Part shown: one piece after another, positions 1-9,126 of the stretch
Layout of the letters: every line of letters begins with the position of its first letter
Numbering within the stretch: the stretch's first letter is position 1
Assembly: GCF_003205875.1 (NCBI RefSeq)
Contig: NZ_PUBZ01000054.1
Coordinates: 1 to 64,000, forward strand
From: Herpetosiphon llansteffanensis
Lineage (GTDB): Bacteria > Chloroflexota > Chloroflexia > Chloroflexales > Herpetosiphonaceae
Direction: 5' to 3'
Length of the DNA stretch: 64,000 bases
Program-made: the position numbers and the translations under genes
The notes under the pieces: generated by a model
Seen by the model: the letters and a program-made list of their open reading frames with translations, nothing else
The model's database searches: none
Told to the model about the DNA's origin: nothing

Positions 1-60
1 TCCCGGATCCCCAGCCCCTATGTTCTCTGTTCTCTGTTCTATGCTCTATGCTCTCGGTTC
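1..60. repeat. Degenerate heptanucleotide repeat tract
   Basis: The tract reads as consecutive 7-base units in one phase, with variants such as GTTCTCT, GTTCTAT and GCTCTAT preceded by TCCCCAG and CCCCTAT. The same families recur near 9.6, 13.9, 35.5, 39.5 and 42.3 kb. Its right end runs into the last codons and stop of the uridine kinase gene, so the repeat supplies that gene's stop codon. Confidence 0.75.
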
Positions 61-711
61 ATCCTGCATACTTAATTTTTCGCTCTCGGCCAGCAAATAC
101 TCGACGCGGGCAATCACCATATCGATGGCGATGGCATTGAGGCCGCCACGCGGAATAATAATATCAGCATAGCGCTTGGTTGGCTCGACAAACTCAAGGT
201 GCATTGGGCGCACAGTTTTGGTATATTGCTCAATCACCGATTCGATCGAACGGCCCCGTTCGGCAATATCGCGTTTGAGCCGCCGAATAAAGCGCAGGTC
301 TGCATCGGCATCAACATAGATTTTCACATCCATGCATTGGCGTAGCACAGCTTCGGCAAAAATCAAAATGCCTTCAACCAAAATCACCGGACGCGGCTGC
401 ACATGCATCACTTCTGGTCGCCGAGCATAACGGGTAAAATCGTAGATTGGCACTTCGATGGTTTGGCCGTTGCACAAGGCTTCAACATGTTCTGCCAATA
501 AATTGCTATCCAGTGAATCAGGATGATCGAAATTAACCAGCAGCCGCTCTTCAAACGAAAGCTCAGCAAAATCACGGTAGTAGGAATCATGTTGTAAAAA
601 TGCAATTCGTGATGGCCCGACGCGACTAAGAATCGCCTGAGAAACCGTGGTTTTGCCCGATCCAGTTCCACCAGCGACCCCAATCACAATTGGTCGTTGC
701 TCTGCGCTCAC
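46..711 (-). CDS. udk: Uridine kinase
   Basis: Phosphorylates uridine and cytidine to UMP and CMP in cytosolic pyrimidine salvage. The P-loop GGTGSGKTT sits close to the N terminus, followed by the family's DSYY and NFDHPDS motifs, and the later YDFTRY and PVILVEGIL stretches are typical. I place the start at a GTG at 711 rather than an upstream TTG at 747, because GGAGG lies 9 bases before the GTG; this gives 221 residues, close to the usual 210-220. The last two codons and the TAG stop lie in a heptamer repeat, so the extreme C terminus is repeat-derived. The gene stands alone. Family call is firm; only the start is inferred. Confidence 0.95.
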   Translation of the reverse strand: MSAEQRPIVIGVAGGTGSGKTTVSQAILSRVGPSRIAFLQHDSYYRDFAELSFEERLLVNFDHPDSLDSNLLAEHVEALCNGQTIEVPIYDFTRYARRPEVMHVQPRPVILVEGILIFAEAVLRQCMDVKIYVDADADLRFIRRLKRDIAERGRSIESVIEQYTKTVRPMHLEFVEPTKRYADIIIPRGGLNAIAIDMVIARVEYLLAESEKLSMQDEPRA

Positions 712-907
712 GCCGTTTGTCCTCCATTGTTCGCAAAAGGGGAGCAAAGAACAGCTAGGTTCTTTGCTCCCGTCTGCGCCTATTGTACCTGATTATGCTG
801 CTTTTGCATGTCGCAAGCGTGGAGTATGATCAATTGCGATTCAGCATGCGAAATGTGGTTTAATCGATTCGAGCATTGCCAAGCCTGAAGTATCGAGGAG
901 CAAACTA

Positions 908-1831
908 ATGTCAATCTTGCCTCAACCAGTGACGATTCAAGCCTATCAACCAGAGAATCAAGCAGCCAGCGAGCAACTGATGCAGCAATGTTGGCCCGAC
1001 GATCCCGACACAATCGCCTATTATCGAATTGGCGAGCAGAGCGAACTAACGCTTTGTGCTTGGCAGGAGCAGCAACTGGTTGGCATCAGCAGTCTCTGGA
1101 ATAATCGCTTTCATCCTCAGCATTGTTACATTGGCATTCACGTTCAGCCTACATACCAACAGACAGGCATCGAGCAACAACTCTACAATCGTTTAATTGC
1201 CGAAACAAGCCTGATTGATGGCCGTGGGCTGCAAACCGCCACTTGGAGCCATGCCCAACAGCCGCTGAATTTTTTGCAGGCGCAAGGCTTTCAGATCATT
1301 AAAAACACCTATCTTGGTGAATTATCGTTGTCAGCGCTTGAAATTGCCCAGCTGGAGCCAACGCATGAGTTAACAATTGCTTCGTTTAAAACCTATTTAA
1401 GTAGCAATCAACCAGAAGCATTGCTCAATTTAATCAATAGCTGCTATCAGGCCAACCATAGCTATAACCCAGCCAGCCAAGCTACACTCGAGGCCCAATC
1501 AGCCTTCTTAACCGATCTGCATCCAGCAGCGTCATTTGTCGTTTATGCTGCTGATCAGCTTGTTGGCTTTAATTGCATCTATCATTCAACAGCTGCCCAA
1601 ACGCTCGAACAAGGCTTGATCGGCGTAGCACCTACCTACAGCGCCCAGCAAGCAGCGATAATTCGCGCATTATTGCAAAAAACTGTGCACTTCGCCCAGC
1701 ATAATGGCTATCAAAGCCTACGCTACGAAATTGATAGTATCGATCCATGGGCCAGCGAAGTGCTCACATTTTTGCCAATTATCACCCAGCCATGTTGGCA
1801 AACCCTCTGTTTGGGCCACAATCCTGAGTGA
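908..1831 (+). CDS. Double GNAT-fold N-acetyltransferase
   Basis: A 307-residue protein that appears to hold two GNAT modules in tandem. The first (about 10-150) has the strand order and a degenerate acetyl-CoA loop around the QQTGIEQQLYNRL stretch; the second (about 160-300) has a similar beta-alpha pattern but a weaker loop. Two-module GNATs are known in mycothiol synthase and Eis-type proteins, but nothing here points to a particular substrate. GAGGAGC precedes the ATG at a good distance. It is followed by an independent promoter for the caspase-like gene, so it is probably monocistronic. Substrate unknown. Confidence 0.75.
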   Translation: MSILPQPVTIQAYQPENQAASEQLMQQCWPDDPDTIAYYRIGEQSELTLCAWQEQQLVGISSLWNNRFHPQHCYIGIHVQPTYQQTGIEQQLYNRLIAETSLIDGRGLQTATWSHAQQPLNFLQAQGFQIIKNTYLGELSLSALEIAQLEPTHELTIASFKTYLSSNQPEALLNLINSCYQANHSYNPASQATLEAQSAFLTDLHPAASFVVYAADQLVGFNCIYHSTAAQTLEQGLIGVAPTYSAQQAAIIRALLQKTVHFAQHNGYQSLRYEIDSIDPWASEVLTFLPIITQPCWQTLCLGHNPE

Positions 1832-1837
1832 TTAGGC

Positions 1838-1866
1838 TTGACATGGCATCATCAGCCGACTACTGT
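1838..1866 (+). promoter_or_regulatory. Sigma-70-type promoter for the caspase-like gene
   Basis: A perfect TTGACA (1838-1843) is separated by 17 bases from TACTGT (1861-1866), 35 bases before the start of the downstream gene. Read by eye only. Confidence 0.6.
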
Positions 1867-1900
1867 ACTAGCCCAATAGCTATATGAGGAGCGTGCAGCA

Positions 1901-2797
1901 ATGGGTATGCGTGGCTTATTTGTGGGGATCAATACGTACAGCGAGCGGCCACTCAAGGGCTGTGTCAACGATGTAACTGCCGTGCGCGAACTGCTCAAAA
2001 CCCAATATAGTGCCGCCGATGATCAACTGCGGCTCATCAGCGATGGAGCTGCCACCCGCCAAGCAATGATCGACAATCTGCGCTGGCTCGCCGAACCGCT
2101 CAACGATGGTCAGCCAGAAGTGCGCATCTTTCACTACGCTGGCCATGGCTTGCCGCAGCCAGATCAAAATGGCGACGAACCAGATGGCGCTGATGAATGC
2201 CTTGCTCCAATCGATTATCTCAGCGCTGGCGTGCTGACCGACGATCATTTGGCCGAGCTATACCAAGGCTTTTTGGGCACAACCCGCTTGATTTTATTGA
2301 TGGATTGTTGCCATTCGGGCACAATTAGCAAAGATCCGTTTGCCGATATTCGCTATCGCACATTAACCCCAGCCAACGAGGTCTACGCCGAAATTCGGGC
2401 CAAAAAAGCTGCCTATCAACAAAATCAGGTTGCTACCGTCAGCCAGCAAATTCACGATCTTCAGCAACGCACCAGCGACCCTGCTGCAATTGCCAAGTTT
2501 GCTGGCGAATTGATTGGATCGTTGCAAAAACAGCGCTTTGGCCAACGCCCACAGCACGAACAGCTGGTGCTGATTTCTGCTTGCAAAGCTGAGCAAGTTG
2601 CCGCCGATGCCAACTTTGGCGGAACCTACCACGGCGCAATGACATTCTTCTTGAAAAATATTCTGAGCGAGCAGCCCCAAATTAGCTATGCCGCGCTTAG
2701 CGAACAACTGCGCACCAGCCTCTATGCTAATAAATTCCAACAAATACCCCAACTAGAGTGTCCAAATGACCTACTTAACCAAGCCTTTCTAGCCTAA
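1901..2797 (+). CDS. Caspase-like (C14/metacaspase family) peptidase
   Basis: A 298-residue protein that is essentially a bare caspase-fold p20/p10 unit. It opens with the family's GLFVGINTY strand and CVNDV turn, has the catalytic histidine in YAGHG (about residue 82) and the catalytic cysteine in MDCCHSGT (about residue 137). The C-terminal part keeps the ISACK..Q strand and the G..TF helix typical of prokaryotic metacaspases. There is no signal peptide, death-fold, WD40 or NACHT domain, so it should be a free cytosolic cysteine protease, probably with Arg/Lys specificity as in the family. It has its own promoter and a strong ribosome site (GAGGAGC). Targets are unknown; such proteases act in cell death or stress in several bacteria. 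Confidence 0.9.
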   Translation: MGMRGLFVGINTYSERPLKGCVNDVTAVRELLKTQYSAADDQLRLISDGAATRQAMIDNLRWLAEPLNDGQPEVRIFHYAGHGLPQPDQNGDEPDGADECLAPIDYLSAGVLTDDHLAELYQGFLGTTRLILLMDCCHSGTISKDPFADIRYRTLTPANEVYAEIRAKKAAYQQNQVATVSQQIHDLQQRTSDPAAIAKFAGELIGSLQKQRFGQRPQHEQLVLISACKAEQVAADANFGGTYHGAMTFFLKNILSEQPQISYAALSEQLRTSLYANKFQQIPQLECPNDLLNQAFLA

Positions 2798-2994
2798 ACA
2801 AAAGCCTTACAAAAAAAATCATGTATGGTACTATGCAGCAATCAAAATTCTGGTTGCTGCATGAAATTACCACTATCGCATCACACTATTGCACCAACGC
2901 TCCCGCCATTCAGCAGCACACCGCAGGCTATCCGATTCTGCCAGAGAACAGAATCTTAACAGCCATAGTCGAGTTTGTCCTTGAAGGAGCTACG

Positions 2995-4377
2995 ATGGTG
3001 CATGATCATGCGTTGGTTATTGGTGCAAGCATTAGCGGTTTGGCAACGGCCCACATCCTCAGCCACTATTTCGCTCAGGTAACAATTATTGAGCGCGATC
3101 AGTTGCCTGAAAGCATCGAGGTTCGCGCAGGCTTGCCCCAAGCGCGCCACTTGCACTTGCTGCTCATGCGCGGCGCTCACGAGCTTGAACGCTTGTTTCC
3201 GGGCATCGGTCAAGCCTTGGTTGCGCAGGGCGCACAAGATATTGATCTGATGCACGATTATCGCTATTTGATGGCTGGTGGCTGGGCCAAACCCCACCAA
3301 TCAACGCATCGCACGATTTCGGCCAGCCGCCCATTATACGATTGGGTCTTGTTGCAACGCTTGCGCCAAAATCCCAAAATTCGCATCGAAAGCCAAACCG
3401 ATGTGCTTGGCTTGGTTGGCGATCTGCGCCATGTGCGCGGTATCAACACCAAACGCCGCGATACTGGCGTTGAACAGCAATTTTTAGCCGAAATTATTGT
3501 CGATTGCAGTGGGCGTTCATCCAAACTCGACCAATGGCTGCAAGCCCTTGGGCTGCCCCAAGTGCCCGAAACCAGCGTGGCCTCAAATGTTGGCTATTGC
3601 TCGCGCATCTATGCCAAGCCTGCCGGTTGGAACGAATGGAAAGGTTTGTTTGTGCGCCAACAGCCGTTGGTCAACCCACGTGGCGCGATTTTAACCGAGA
3701 TTGAAGGCGATCGCTGGATCGTGACCTGTGGCGGTTTTAACCAGGCCAAACCACCACTGGAAGAGGGCGAATGGCTTAATTGGCTCAAACAATTGCGCTC
3801 GCCAATTATGTATGAATTGCTGAGCCAAGCCCAAGCGCTTAGCCCGTTGGTTGGCTTTGGCCGCACCGAAAATCGCCAACGCCATTACGAGCAGCTTGCC
3901 ATGCCTGCGGGGATTGTGGCATTGGGTGATGCGGTTTGCGCCTTTAATCCAATTTATGGTCAAGGTATTAGCAATGCCACCATCGGGGCGCTTTTGCTCG
4001 ATCAACAGCTCAAACAGCAGGATCGTGGCTCGGCGGCGTGGGGTCAGCGCTTCCAACAAGCGCTTGCCAAAAGTAATCTCTTTCCGTGGAGCCTCGCCGT
4101 GGGCGAAGATGCCCGCTACAATCCTAGCGTCAAGCGTTCGTTTGGGGCAACCCTACGCCGCCACTATTTCGATCAAATTAACCTTGCAACGAGCAGTAAT
4201 CCAGTTGTGCTCAACCGTTTTACGCCGGTTGTGCATATGACCGCTAGCCCAACTGAATTGCTGCGCCCAAGTATGCTTTGGCAGGTGATCAAAGGTCGCT
4301 TGCAACGCCAACCAGCAGCAGCCAATACACCACCAATACCACACCAACTCAATGTCAATACGATCAACAATGCATAA
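2995..4377 (+). CDS. FAD-dependent monooxygenase-like oxidoreductase, copy 1
   Basis: First of three tandem paralogues. A Rossmann FAD site (VIGASISGL, residues 8-16) is at the N terminus and the second FAD motif GDAVCAFNPIYGQGIS is near residue 310, as in the 2-polyprenyl-6-methoxyphenol hydroxylase / squalene-epoxidase / halogenase superfamily. An open frame extends upstream to 2821, but I start at ATG 2995, where GAAGGAG sits 4-9 bases before it and the sequence aligns with the two following copies. Length 460 residues. No halogenase WxWxIP motif was seen. The gene lies 15 bases upstream of copy 2 with a good ribosome site, so they are probably cotranscribed. Substrate unknown; a hydrophobic ring or polyene is plausible. 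Confidence 0.8.
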   Translation: MVHDHALVIGASISGLATAHILSHYFAQVTIIERDQLPESIEVRAGLPQARHLHLLLMRGAHELERLFPGIGQALVAQGAQDIDLMHDYRYLMAGGWAKPHQSTHRTISASRPLYDWVLLQRLRQNPKIRIESQTDVLGLVGDLRHVRGINTKRRDTGVEQQFLAEIIVDCSGRSSKLDQWLQALGLPQVPETSVASNVGYCSRIYAKPAGWNEWKGLFVRQQPLVNPRGAILTEIEGDRWIVTCGGFNQAKPPLEEGEWLNWLKQLRSPIMYELLSQAQALSPLVGFGRTENRQRHYEQLAMPAGIVALGDAVCAFNPIYGQGISNATIGALLLDQQLKQQDRGSAAWGQRFQQALAKSNLFPWSLAVGEDARYNPSVKRSFGATLRRHYFDQINLATSSNPVVLNRFTPVVHMTASPTELLRPSMLWQVIKGRLQRQPAAANTPPIPHQLNVNTINNA

Positions 4378-4392
4378 CCAAGGAGTTCTACA

Positions 4393-5754
4393 ATGCTGCA
4401 AGATCACGCGATTGTTATTGGATCAAGCATCAGCGGATTAGTTACGACGCATATTTTATCGCACCATTATGGCCGTGTGAGCGTGCTTGAACGTGATAGT
4501 TTGCCTGAGGGCGGCGATTTTCGGGCGGGCGTGCCCCAAGGTCGTCACGTTCACCTGCTCTTGATTCGTGGCGCGCGCGAACTGGAAATTATGTTTCCCG
4601 GCATTAAGCAAGAACTCCAAGATCTCGGTGCGCAATCGTTTGATATTGTCAACGATTGCCACTACTATCTCAAAAATGGCTGGACAACGCCGCAACCAAC
4701 CGAATTAAAAACCCTCTCGGCTACCCGCCCATTATTCGATTGGGCAATTCGCCGCCGCTTGCTACAAAACCCGAAAATTCAGTTTTTTGCCCAGCACGAT
4801 GCGATCAATTTAATCGGCAATCGGCGGCATATTCAAGGCGTGCAAGCACGCAATCGCCAAGATGGTAGCGAAACGAGCTTATACGCCGATTTAGTGGTTG
4901 ATGCCAGCGGGCGCAGCTCCAAATTAGCCACTTGGCTGGCCGAGATTGGTTGTGGCGCTGTCAGCGAAACTGTGCTCGATGCCAAACTCAGCTACACCTC
5001 ACGAATCTACGCCAAGCCCGAAGGCTGGAACGAATGGAAAGGCTTGTTTGTGATGCAACAGCCGCCAAGCGTGCCCAAAGGCGCGATTTTGCTCGAAGTT
5101 GAGGGCAATCGTTGGATTGTGACTGGCGGTGGAGTTAATCAGGCCAAGCCACCAACCGATGAAGCAGGCTTTATGCAATGGCTGCGCGAATTGCCATCGC
5201 CAATTTTGGCCGATTTGCTCAGCAAAACCCAACCACTCGGCCCGACCAGCGGCTACGCGCGCACCGAAAACCGCCAACGCCACTACGAGCGCATGCACTT
5301 GCCCGCAGGCGTGGTGGCCTTGGGTGATGCAGTTTGTGCCTTCAATCCAATTTATGGCCAAGGCATCAGCACCGCGACGCTTGGCGCAATTTTGCTTGGC
5401 CAAAAGCTCAAAGAGCAAGATCGTGGCTCGGCGGCGTGGGGTCAGCGTTTTCAGCGCGATTTGTTCAAAAGCAATCAATTTGCCTGGGAAATGGCTAGCG
5501 GCGAGGATGCCCGCTATGATCCAAATTTCAAACGCCCATTAGCCAGCAAATTTTTGGCTCCCTACTTTGAGCAAATCAATCAAGCCAGCGTGTCGAGCAA
5601 CGTCGTATTTAGCGAATTCATCAAAATGGTGCATATGGTTGGCAATCCAACGGCGCTGTTTCATCCACGAGTCTTTATCCCTGTTTTGATGAGCAAAATT
5701 CGCCCGAAAGTATCCAAGTTGGTGCCAAATTTGCCGTTGCAGCGCAACATTTAA
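4393..5754 (+). CDS. FAD-dependent monooxygenase-like oxidoreductase, copy 2
   Basis: Second of three paralogues, 453 residues, closest to copy 1: shared blocks include RIYAKPxGWNEWKGLFV, RTENRQRHYE and GDAVCAFNPIYGQGIS. The N-terminal FAD motif is VIGSSISGL. AAGGAG precedes the ATG. The strong similarity with copy 1 over the whole length indicates a fairly recent tandem duplication, while copy 3 is more diverged. It probably forms one transcript with copy 1. As with its neighbours, no substrate can be read from the sequence. Confidence 0.8.
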   Translation: MLQDHAIVIGSSISGLVTTHILSHHYGRVSVLERDSLPEGGDFRAGVPQGRHVHLLLIRGARELEIMFPGIKQELQDLGAQSFDIVNDCHYYLKNGWTTPQPTELKTLSATRPLFDWAIRRRLLQNPKIQFFAQHDAINLIGNRRHIQGVQARNRQDGSETSLYADLVVDASGRSSKLATWLAEIGCGAVSETVLDAKLSYTSRIYAKPEGWNEWKGLFVMQQPPSVPKGAILLEVEGNRWIVTGGGVNQAKPPTDEAGFMQWLRELPSPILADLLSKTQPLGPTSGYARTENRQRHYERMHLPAGVVALGDAVCAFNPIYGQGISTATLGAILLGQKLKEQDRGSAAWGQRFQRDLFKSNQFAWEMASGEDARYDPNFKRPLASKFLAPYFEQINQASVSSNVVFSEFIKMVHMVGNPTALFHPRVFIPVLMSKIRPKVSKLVPNLPLQRNI

Positions 5755-5829
5755 GCATAGGCAAGCAGTCTTAGCTTTGCTATACTACTAGAATAGAAGT
5801 AGGACATTTCGGCTAGTGGGAGGTGTGCT

Positions 5830-7188
5830 GTGAGACGTGACCATGCGATTGTGATTGGAGCCAGCATCGGCGGGTTGCTAAGCGCGCGGGTGTTGAGCGA
5901 GGTGTATAGCAAAGTAACCATTTTGGAGCGCGATAGTTTGCCAGACGGCGTGCAATTTCGGGCTGGCGTGCCCCAAGGCCGTCAATTGCACTTGTTGCTC
6001 ATGCGCGGGCTGCTGGAGCTAGAAAAACTGTTCCCAAATCTGCGCGATGATATGAAGGCGCTAGGCGGCAACGAGCTTGATCTCATGAACGATTGCCGCT
6101 ATTTATTTGCCGCTGGCTGGGCTGAACCGCAGCCATCAAACTATCGCAGCATTATCGCCACCCGCCCATTGTTCGATGCGGCAATTTTGGGCCGCATTCG
6201 CCAAATTGCCAATATTGAAATTCAGACCCGCCAAGATGTGACCGATTTGCTGTTTCACGGGCGGCAAGTTGTTGGCGTGCAAGTGCGTAATCGCGATACT
6301 GGTGAGCAGCGCGACGTTGCGGCAAATTTAGTGGTCGATGCAGCTGGTCGTCCATCGAAGCTGCCCGAATGGCTCGAACAACACCAATTTGGCCGCGTCA
6401 AAGAGACGATTTATAAATCGGATGTTGGCTATGCCACGCGCATGTACACCGCTCCCGCCGATTGGCAAGGCTGGCCAGCGCTGTTCGTAATGCCCATGCC
6501 GCCGCATATTCGCCATGGCGCAACTTTTCTCAAAGTTGAAAACGACCAATGGTTGCTGACGATCGGCGGCGTTGGCAGCCAACGCCCACCAACCGATAAC
6601 GACGAGTTCGAGGCTTGGCTCGCGCGCATGCGTACCCCGCTTGTGGCCGAAATAACCCAAAAATTCACACCCGCCAGCCAAGTTTATGGCTATGCCAAAA
6701 CCGAAAATCGCTGGCTGCACTACGAGCAATTGCCAGTAATGCCCGCCGGATTAATTGCCATTGCCGATAGTGTGTGTGCCTTGAATCCAATTTATGGCCA
6801 AGGCATTACCAACACGACGCTCAGCGCCCAACTCTTGGCCAAATGGTTGCAACGGGAAGGCGTTGGCAGCGCACCGTGGGCCTTGGGCTTCCAAAAAGCC
6901 TTAGCTCGCCGCAACAAATCAGGCTGGATTACCACAATTAGCGAAGATTCACGCTTAGCTGACACGCCGACCTATAAGCCGCTTTTGCCAATTCGAATCC
7001 TGCAATGGTATAGCGACAAGGTGAACATGGCAGCAGCAGGCAATCGCGCCGCCACCAACGCCATGGTTGGCGCAATTCATATGATTGGCTCAGCAGCAAG
7101 TTTATTTACCCCGAAAGTATTCTTGGCAGCTGCCAAATTTTTCCGTTCACAACCACCAAGCAGCGTGCCCACAGCCCCCAACAAATAA
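5830..7188 (+). CDS. FAD-dependent monooxygenase-like oxidoreductase, copy 3
   Basis: Third and most diverged paralogue, 452 residues, starting at a GTG (5830) with GGGAGG a few bases upstream. The N-terminal FAD motif is VIGASIGGL. The second FAD motif reads ADSVCALNPIYGQGIT, replacing the usual leading GDA by ADS, but the aspartate that contacts the FAD pyrophosphate/ribose is kept. It is separated from copy 2 by 75 bases containing a TATACT box, so it may have its own promoter. The stop is followed by a strong hairpin. The substrate may differ from those of the first two. Confidence 0.8.
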   Translation: MRRDHAIVIGASIGGLLSARVLSEVYSKVTILERDSLPDGVQFRAGVPQGRQLHLLLMRGLLELEKLFPNLRDDMKALGGNELDLMNDCRYLFAAGWAEPQPSNYRSIIATRPLFDAAILGRIRQIANIEIQTRQDVTDLLFHGRQVVGVQVRNRDTGEQRDVAANLVVDAAGRPSKLPEWLEQHQFGRVKETIYKSDVGYATRMYTAPADWQGWPALFVMPMPPHIRHGATFLKVENDQWLLTIGGVGSQRPPTDNDEFEAWLARMRTPLVAEITQKFTPASQVYGYAKTENRWLHYEQLPVMPAGLIAIADSVCALNPIYGQGITNTTLSAQLLAKWLQREGVGSAPWALGFQKALARRNKSGWITTISEDSRLADTPTYKPLLPIRILQWYSDKVNMAAAGNRAATNAMVGAIHMIGSAASLFTPKVFLAAAKFFRSQPPSSVPTAPNK

Positions 7189-7194
7189 CCACCA

Positions 7195-7224
7195 TCGGCC
7201 TCGATCGCTCCTAATCGAGGCCGA
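7195..7224 (+). terminator. Hairpin after the FAD oxidoreductase cluster
   Basis: An 11-bp perfect inverted repeat (TCGGCCTCGAT / ATCGAGGCCGA) with an 8-base loop begins 7 bases after the stop of copy 3. There is no T-run after it, so it may slow polymerase or protect the 3' end rather than terminate on its own. Confidence 0.5.
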
Positions 7225-7297
7225 CTTAACCCACCTGTGGCCTAAATCTTGCCTCATCTGCTGGCATAGAACAAAGGTGTAACAGGAGGTATGTATA

Positions 7298-7861
7298 ATG
7301 AGCCATCATTTAAAAGGCAAACGTGTAGCAATTATCGCAACCCATGGTTTTGAGCAAAGTGAGCTAGAAGAACCAAAAGCAGCGCTTGAAGAAGCTGGGG
7401 CTGAAACCCATGTGATTTCACTCAAGGCTGGCACAATTCGCGGCTGGAAAGATCAAGATTGGGGCAGCGAAGTCAGCGTCGATCACACCCTTGAGCAAGT
7501 AAACCCCGCCGATTATGACGGGCTTTTGTTGCCCGGTGGCGTGATGAACCCCGATAAATTACGCCGTGAAGAGAGTGTTTTGAATTTTGTGCGTTCAATG
7601 GCCGAGGCAGGCAAGCCAATTGCCGCAATTTGCCATGGCCCATGGCCGCTGATTGATGCAGGAATTGTCAAAGGCCGCTTGATGACCTCGTACCCAACCT
7701 TGCAAAGCGACCTCAAAAATGCTGGGGCCGAATGGGTTGATCGCGAAGTCGTGGTTGATAATGGCTTAGTCACAAGCCGCAATCCACAAGATATTCCAGC
7801 CTTCAATCGCAAATTTATCGAAGAATTAGGCGAAGGTATTCATAAACAAGTTGGGCAATAA
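7298..7861 (+). CDS. DJ-1/PfpI family protein (type 1 glutamine amidotransferase fold)
   Basis: A 187-residue PfpI/YhbO-type protein. The nucleophile elbow AAICHGPWPL holds Cys112 with His113 next to it, and the LLLPGG loop is typical of the family. Members have been described as stress-induced proteases, chaperones or deglycases acting on glyoxal adducts; which applies is not settled and cannot be read here. AGGAGG lies 8 bases upstream of ATG. It is a single-gene unit ended by a strong terminator. Confidence 0.9.
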   Translation: MSHHLKGKRVAIIATHGFEQSELEEPKAALEEAGAETHVISLKAGTIRGWKDQDWGSEVSVDHTLEQVNPADYDGLLLPGGVMNPDKLRREESVLNFVRSMAEAGKPIAAICHGPWPLIDAGIVKGRLMTSYPTLQSDLKNAGAEWVDREVVVDNGLVTSRNPQDIPAFNRKFIEELGEGIHKQVGQ

Positions 7862-7879
7862 ACTATGTTGCTCACTTCA

Positions 7880-7914
7880 GCCCCTCGCCCAAGCTTGGGC
7901 GAGGGGCTTTTTTA
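7880..7914 (+). terminator. Rho-independent terminator
   Basis: GCCCCTCGCCC pairs with GGGCGAGGGGC around a short AAGCTT centre, followed by a run of seven T. It ends the PfpI gene and, having only a short A-tract on its other side, is mainly plus-directed. Confidence 0.9.
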
Positions 7915-7920
7915 AATCCA

Positions 7921-8388
7921 TTAGGCAATTGTAATGCCTGGCTCATTGGCCCAAATCGTAGCCAGCCGCTCAACATGCGGGTCAATTATATCCATCGTAG
8001 CGATTTCGGCCTCGCTGAAATAGCCAACTTCGGTGGTTTCGTTGCTTAGCCCAAGCTCGCCGCCAACCAAAGCCACCTCAAAATTGAGGCTGACGATGTG
8101 ATATTGATTGCCATCGGCGTGGCGAATCATGCGATGGGGATTGCTATACACGCCCAACAAGCGCACAACTTCAACAATCAGGCCAGTTTCCTCAAAAACC
8201 TCGCGCACACAGGCTTCGCTCACCGATTCACCGGGCTCGAACGCACCGCCTGGCAAACACCAGCGGCCATTATCGGTGCGGCGCGTTAGCAAAAGCTTGC
8301 TGCGCGTGGCATCAAATAAGGTTGCTGAGCAACCAAGCATCAAACGCCCTTGGGCAGCAATGCGATCCCCATATAGATATTGCGCCAT
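7921..8388 (-). CDS. Nudix hydrolase
   Basis: A 155-residue protein with a complete Nudix box: GAFEPGE, seven residues, then REVFEETGLI, which binds the metal and hydrolyses a nucleoside-diphosphate-linked substrate. The N-terminal strand and the acidic C terminus fit a small MutT-like or ADP-ribose-type pyrophosphatase, but the specificity loop is not diagnostic. AGAGGAG precedes the ATG. It converges with the PfpI gene across the shared terminator. Confidence 0.9.
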   Translation of the reverse strand: MAQYLYGDRIAAQGRLMLGCSATLFDATRSKLLLTRRTDNGRWCLPGGAFEPGESVSEACVREVFEETGLIVEVVRLLGVYSNPHRMIRHADGNQYHIVSLNFEVALVGGELGLSNETTEVGYFSEAEIATMDIIDPHVERLATIWANEPGITIA

Positions 8389-8510
8389 AGTTTACTCCTC
8401 TAAAATTCACTAGCGAACCTAGCAAAACCTAGCGAGTATAGATCGCAGCCTATTAAAAAACAATAGCCCTGCCGTGAAGCAGAGCCATTGATTAATACCA
8501 CAAATTTCAA

Positions 8511-9014
8511 TTAATGCTTGTAGGAATGTTTCATGCCGCAACCTTTTGATTTGTTGTTGCTAAACATGATTAGAAACACAATCGCCCACCACCAACCAGT
8601 CAGCATCAGAATTGGAATCCCAATCATCCATACCGCAGTCTGGCGCGATTTGCGCAGTGAAAGCACGCCAAAGCCCATCATAAACAGCATCCATGTTGGA
8701 ATAGCAAGCTTGCTAAAGAAGACAAGGGCAAGCAGGACAATCCCAATCAGCATCAACCCATCGTTTGATTGCTTGCGCGGGAGGGCAACTGGCGCAATTG
8801 GCTGGGCAGCGGCCATTGGTGGCACGACTGGTTCAAGCTTGGGAATAACAGGAATCGATTGGACAGCAGGCGCAGACTCACGGCGTAAATCTATTGTCTT
8901 GCCAATGGCAGCCTGAACTGGTTTATGCTGATTGACGGTTTCAAGCCGAAAACCACAATAGATACAAAATACCGCTGCTGTTTCGTTGTGACGGCCACAT
9001 GCTGAACAATCCAT
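8511..9014 (-). CDS. Zinc-ribbon membrane protein
   Basis: A 167-residue protein beginning with a double CxxC zinc ribbon (CSACG and CIYCG, first 20 residues), then a Pro/Ala-rich linker and two hydrophobic segments at the C terminus before a Lys/His-rich tail. The layout suggests a cytosolic zinc knuckle tethered to the membrane. I start at ATG 9014, preceded by AAGGAACAAAAGG and directly at the ribbon, instead of an upstream TTG. Function unknown; similar ribbons occur in many unannotated bacterial membrane proteins. Confidence 0.7.
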   Translation of the reverse strand: MDCSACGRHNETAAVFCIYCGFRLETVNQHKPVQAAIGKTIDLRRESAPAVQSIPVIPKLEPVVPPMAAAQPIAPVALPRKQSNDGLMLIGIVLLALVFFSKLAIPTWMLFMMGFGVLSLRKSRQTAVWMIGIPILMLTGWWWAIVFLIMFSNNKSKGCGMKHSYKH

Positions 9015-9126
9015 GACCTTTTGTTCCTTTCGCCTTGCCAAAAGAACTATCCAAGGCAATGCTAATGCTCGATCCTCAATCCTTCTGGCACACAGTACGC
9101 AGCCTTGGTGGCGAAGGTTTCAGCAA

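Noticed and set aside
1901-2797. A link between the caspase-like gene and the CRISPR region
   Set aside because: They lie 58 kb apart with unrelated genes between; there is no evidence for cooperation.
2821-2994. An N-terminal extension of FAD oxidoreductase copy 1
   Set aside because: It has no counterpart in copies 2 and 3, while ATG 2995 has a good ribosome site and aligns with their starts.
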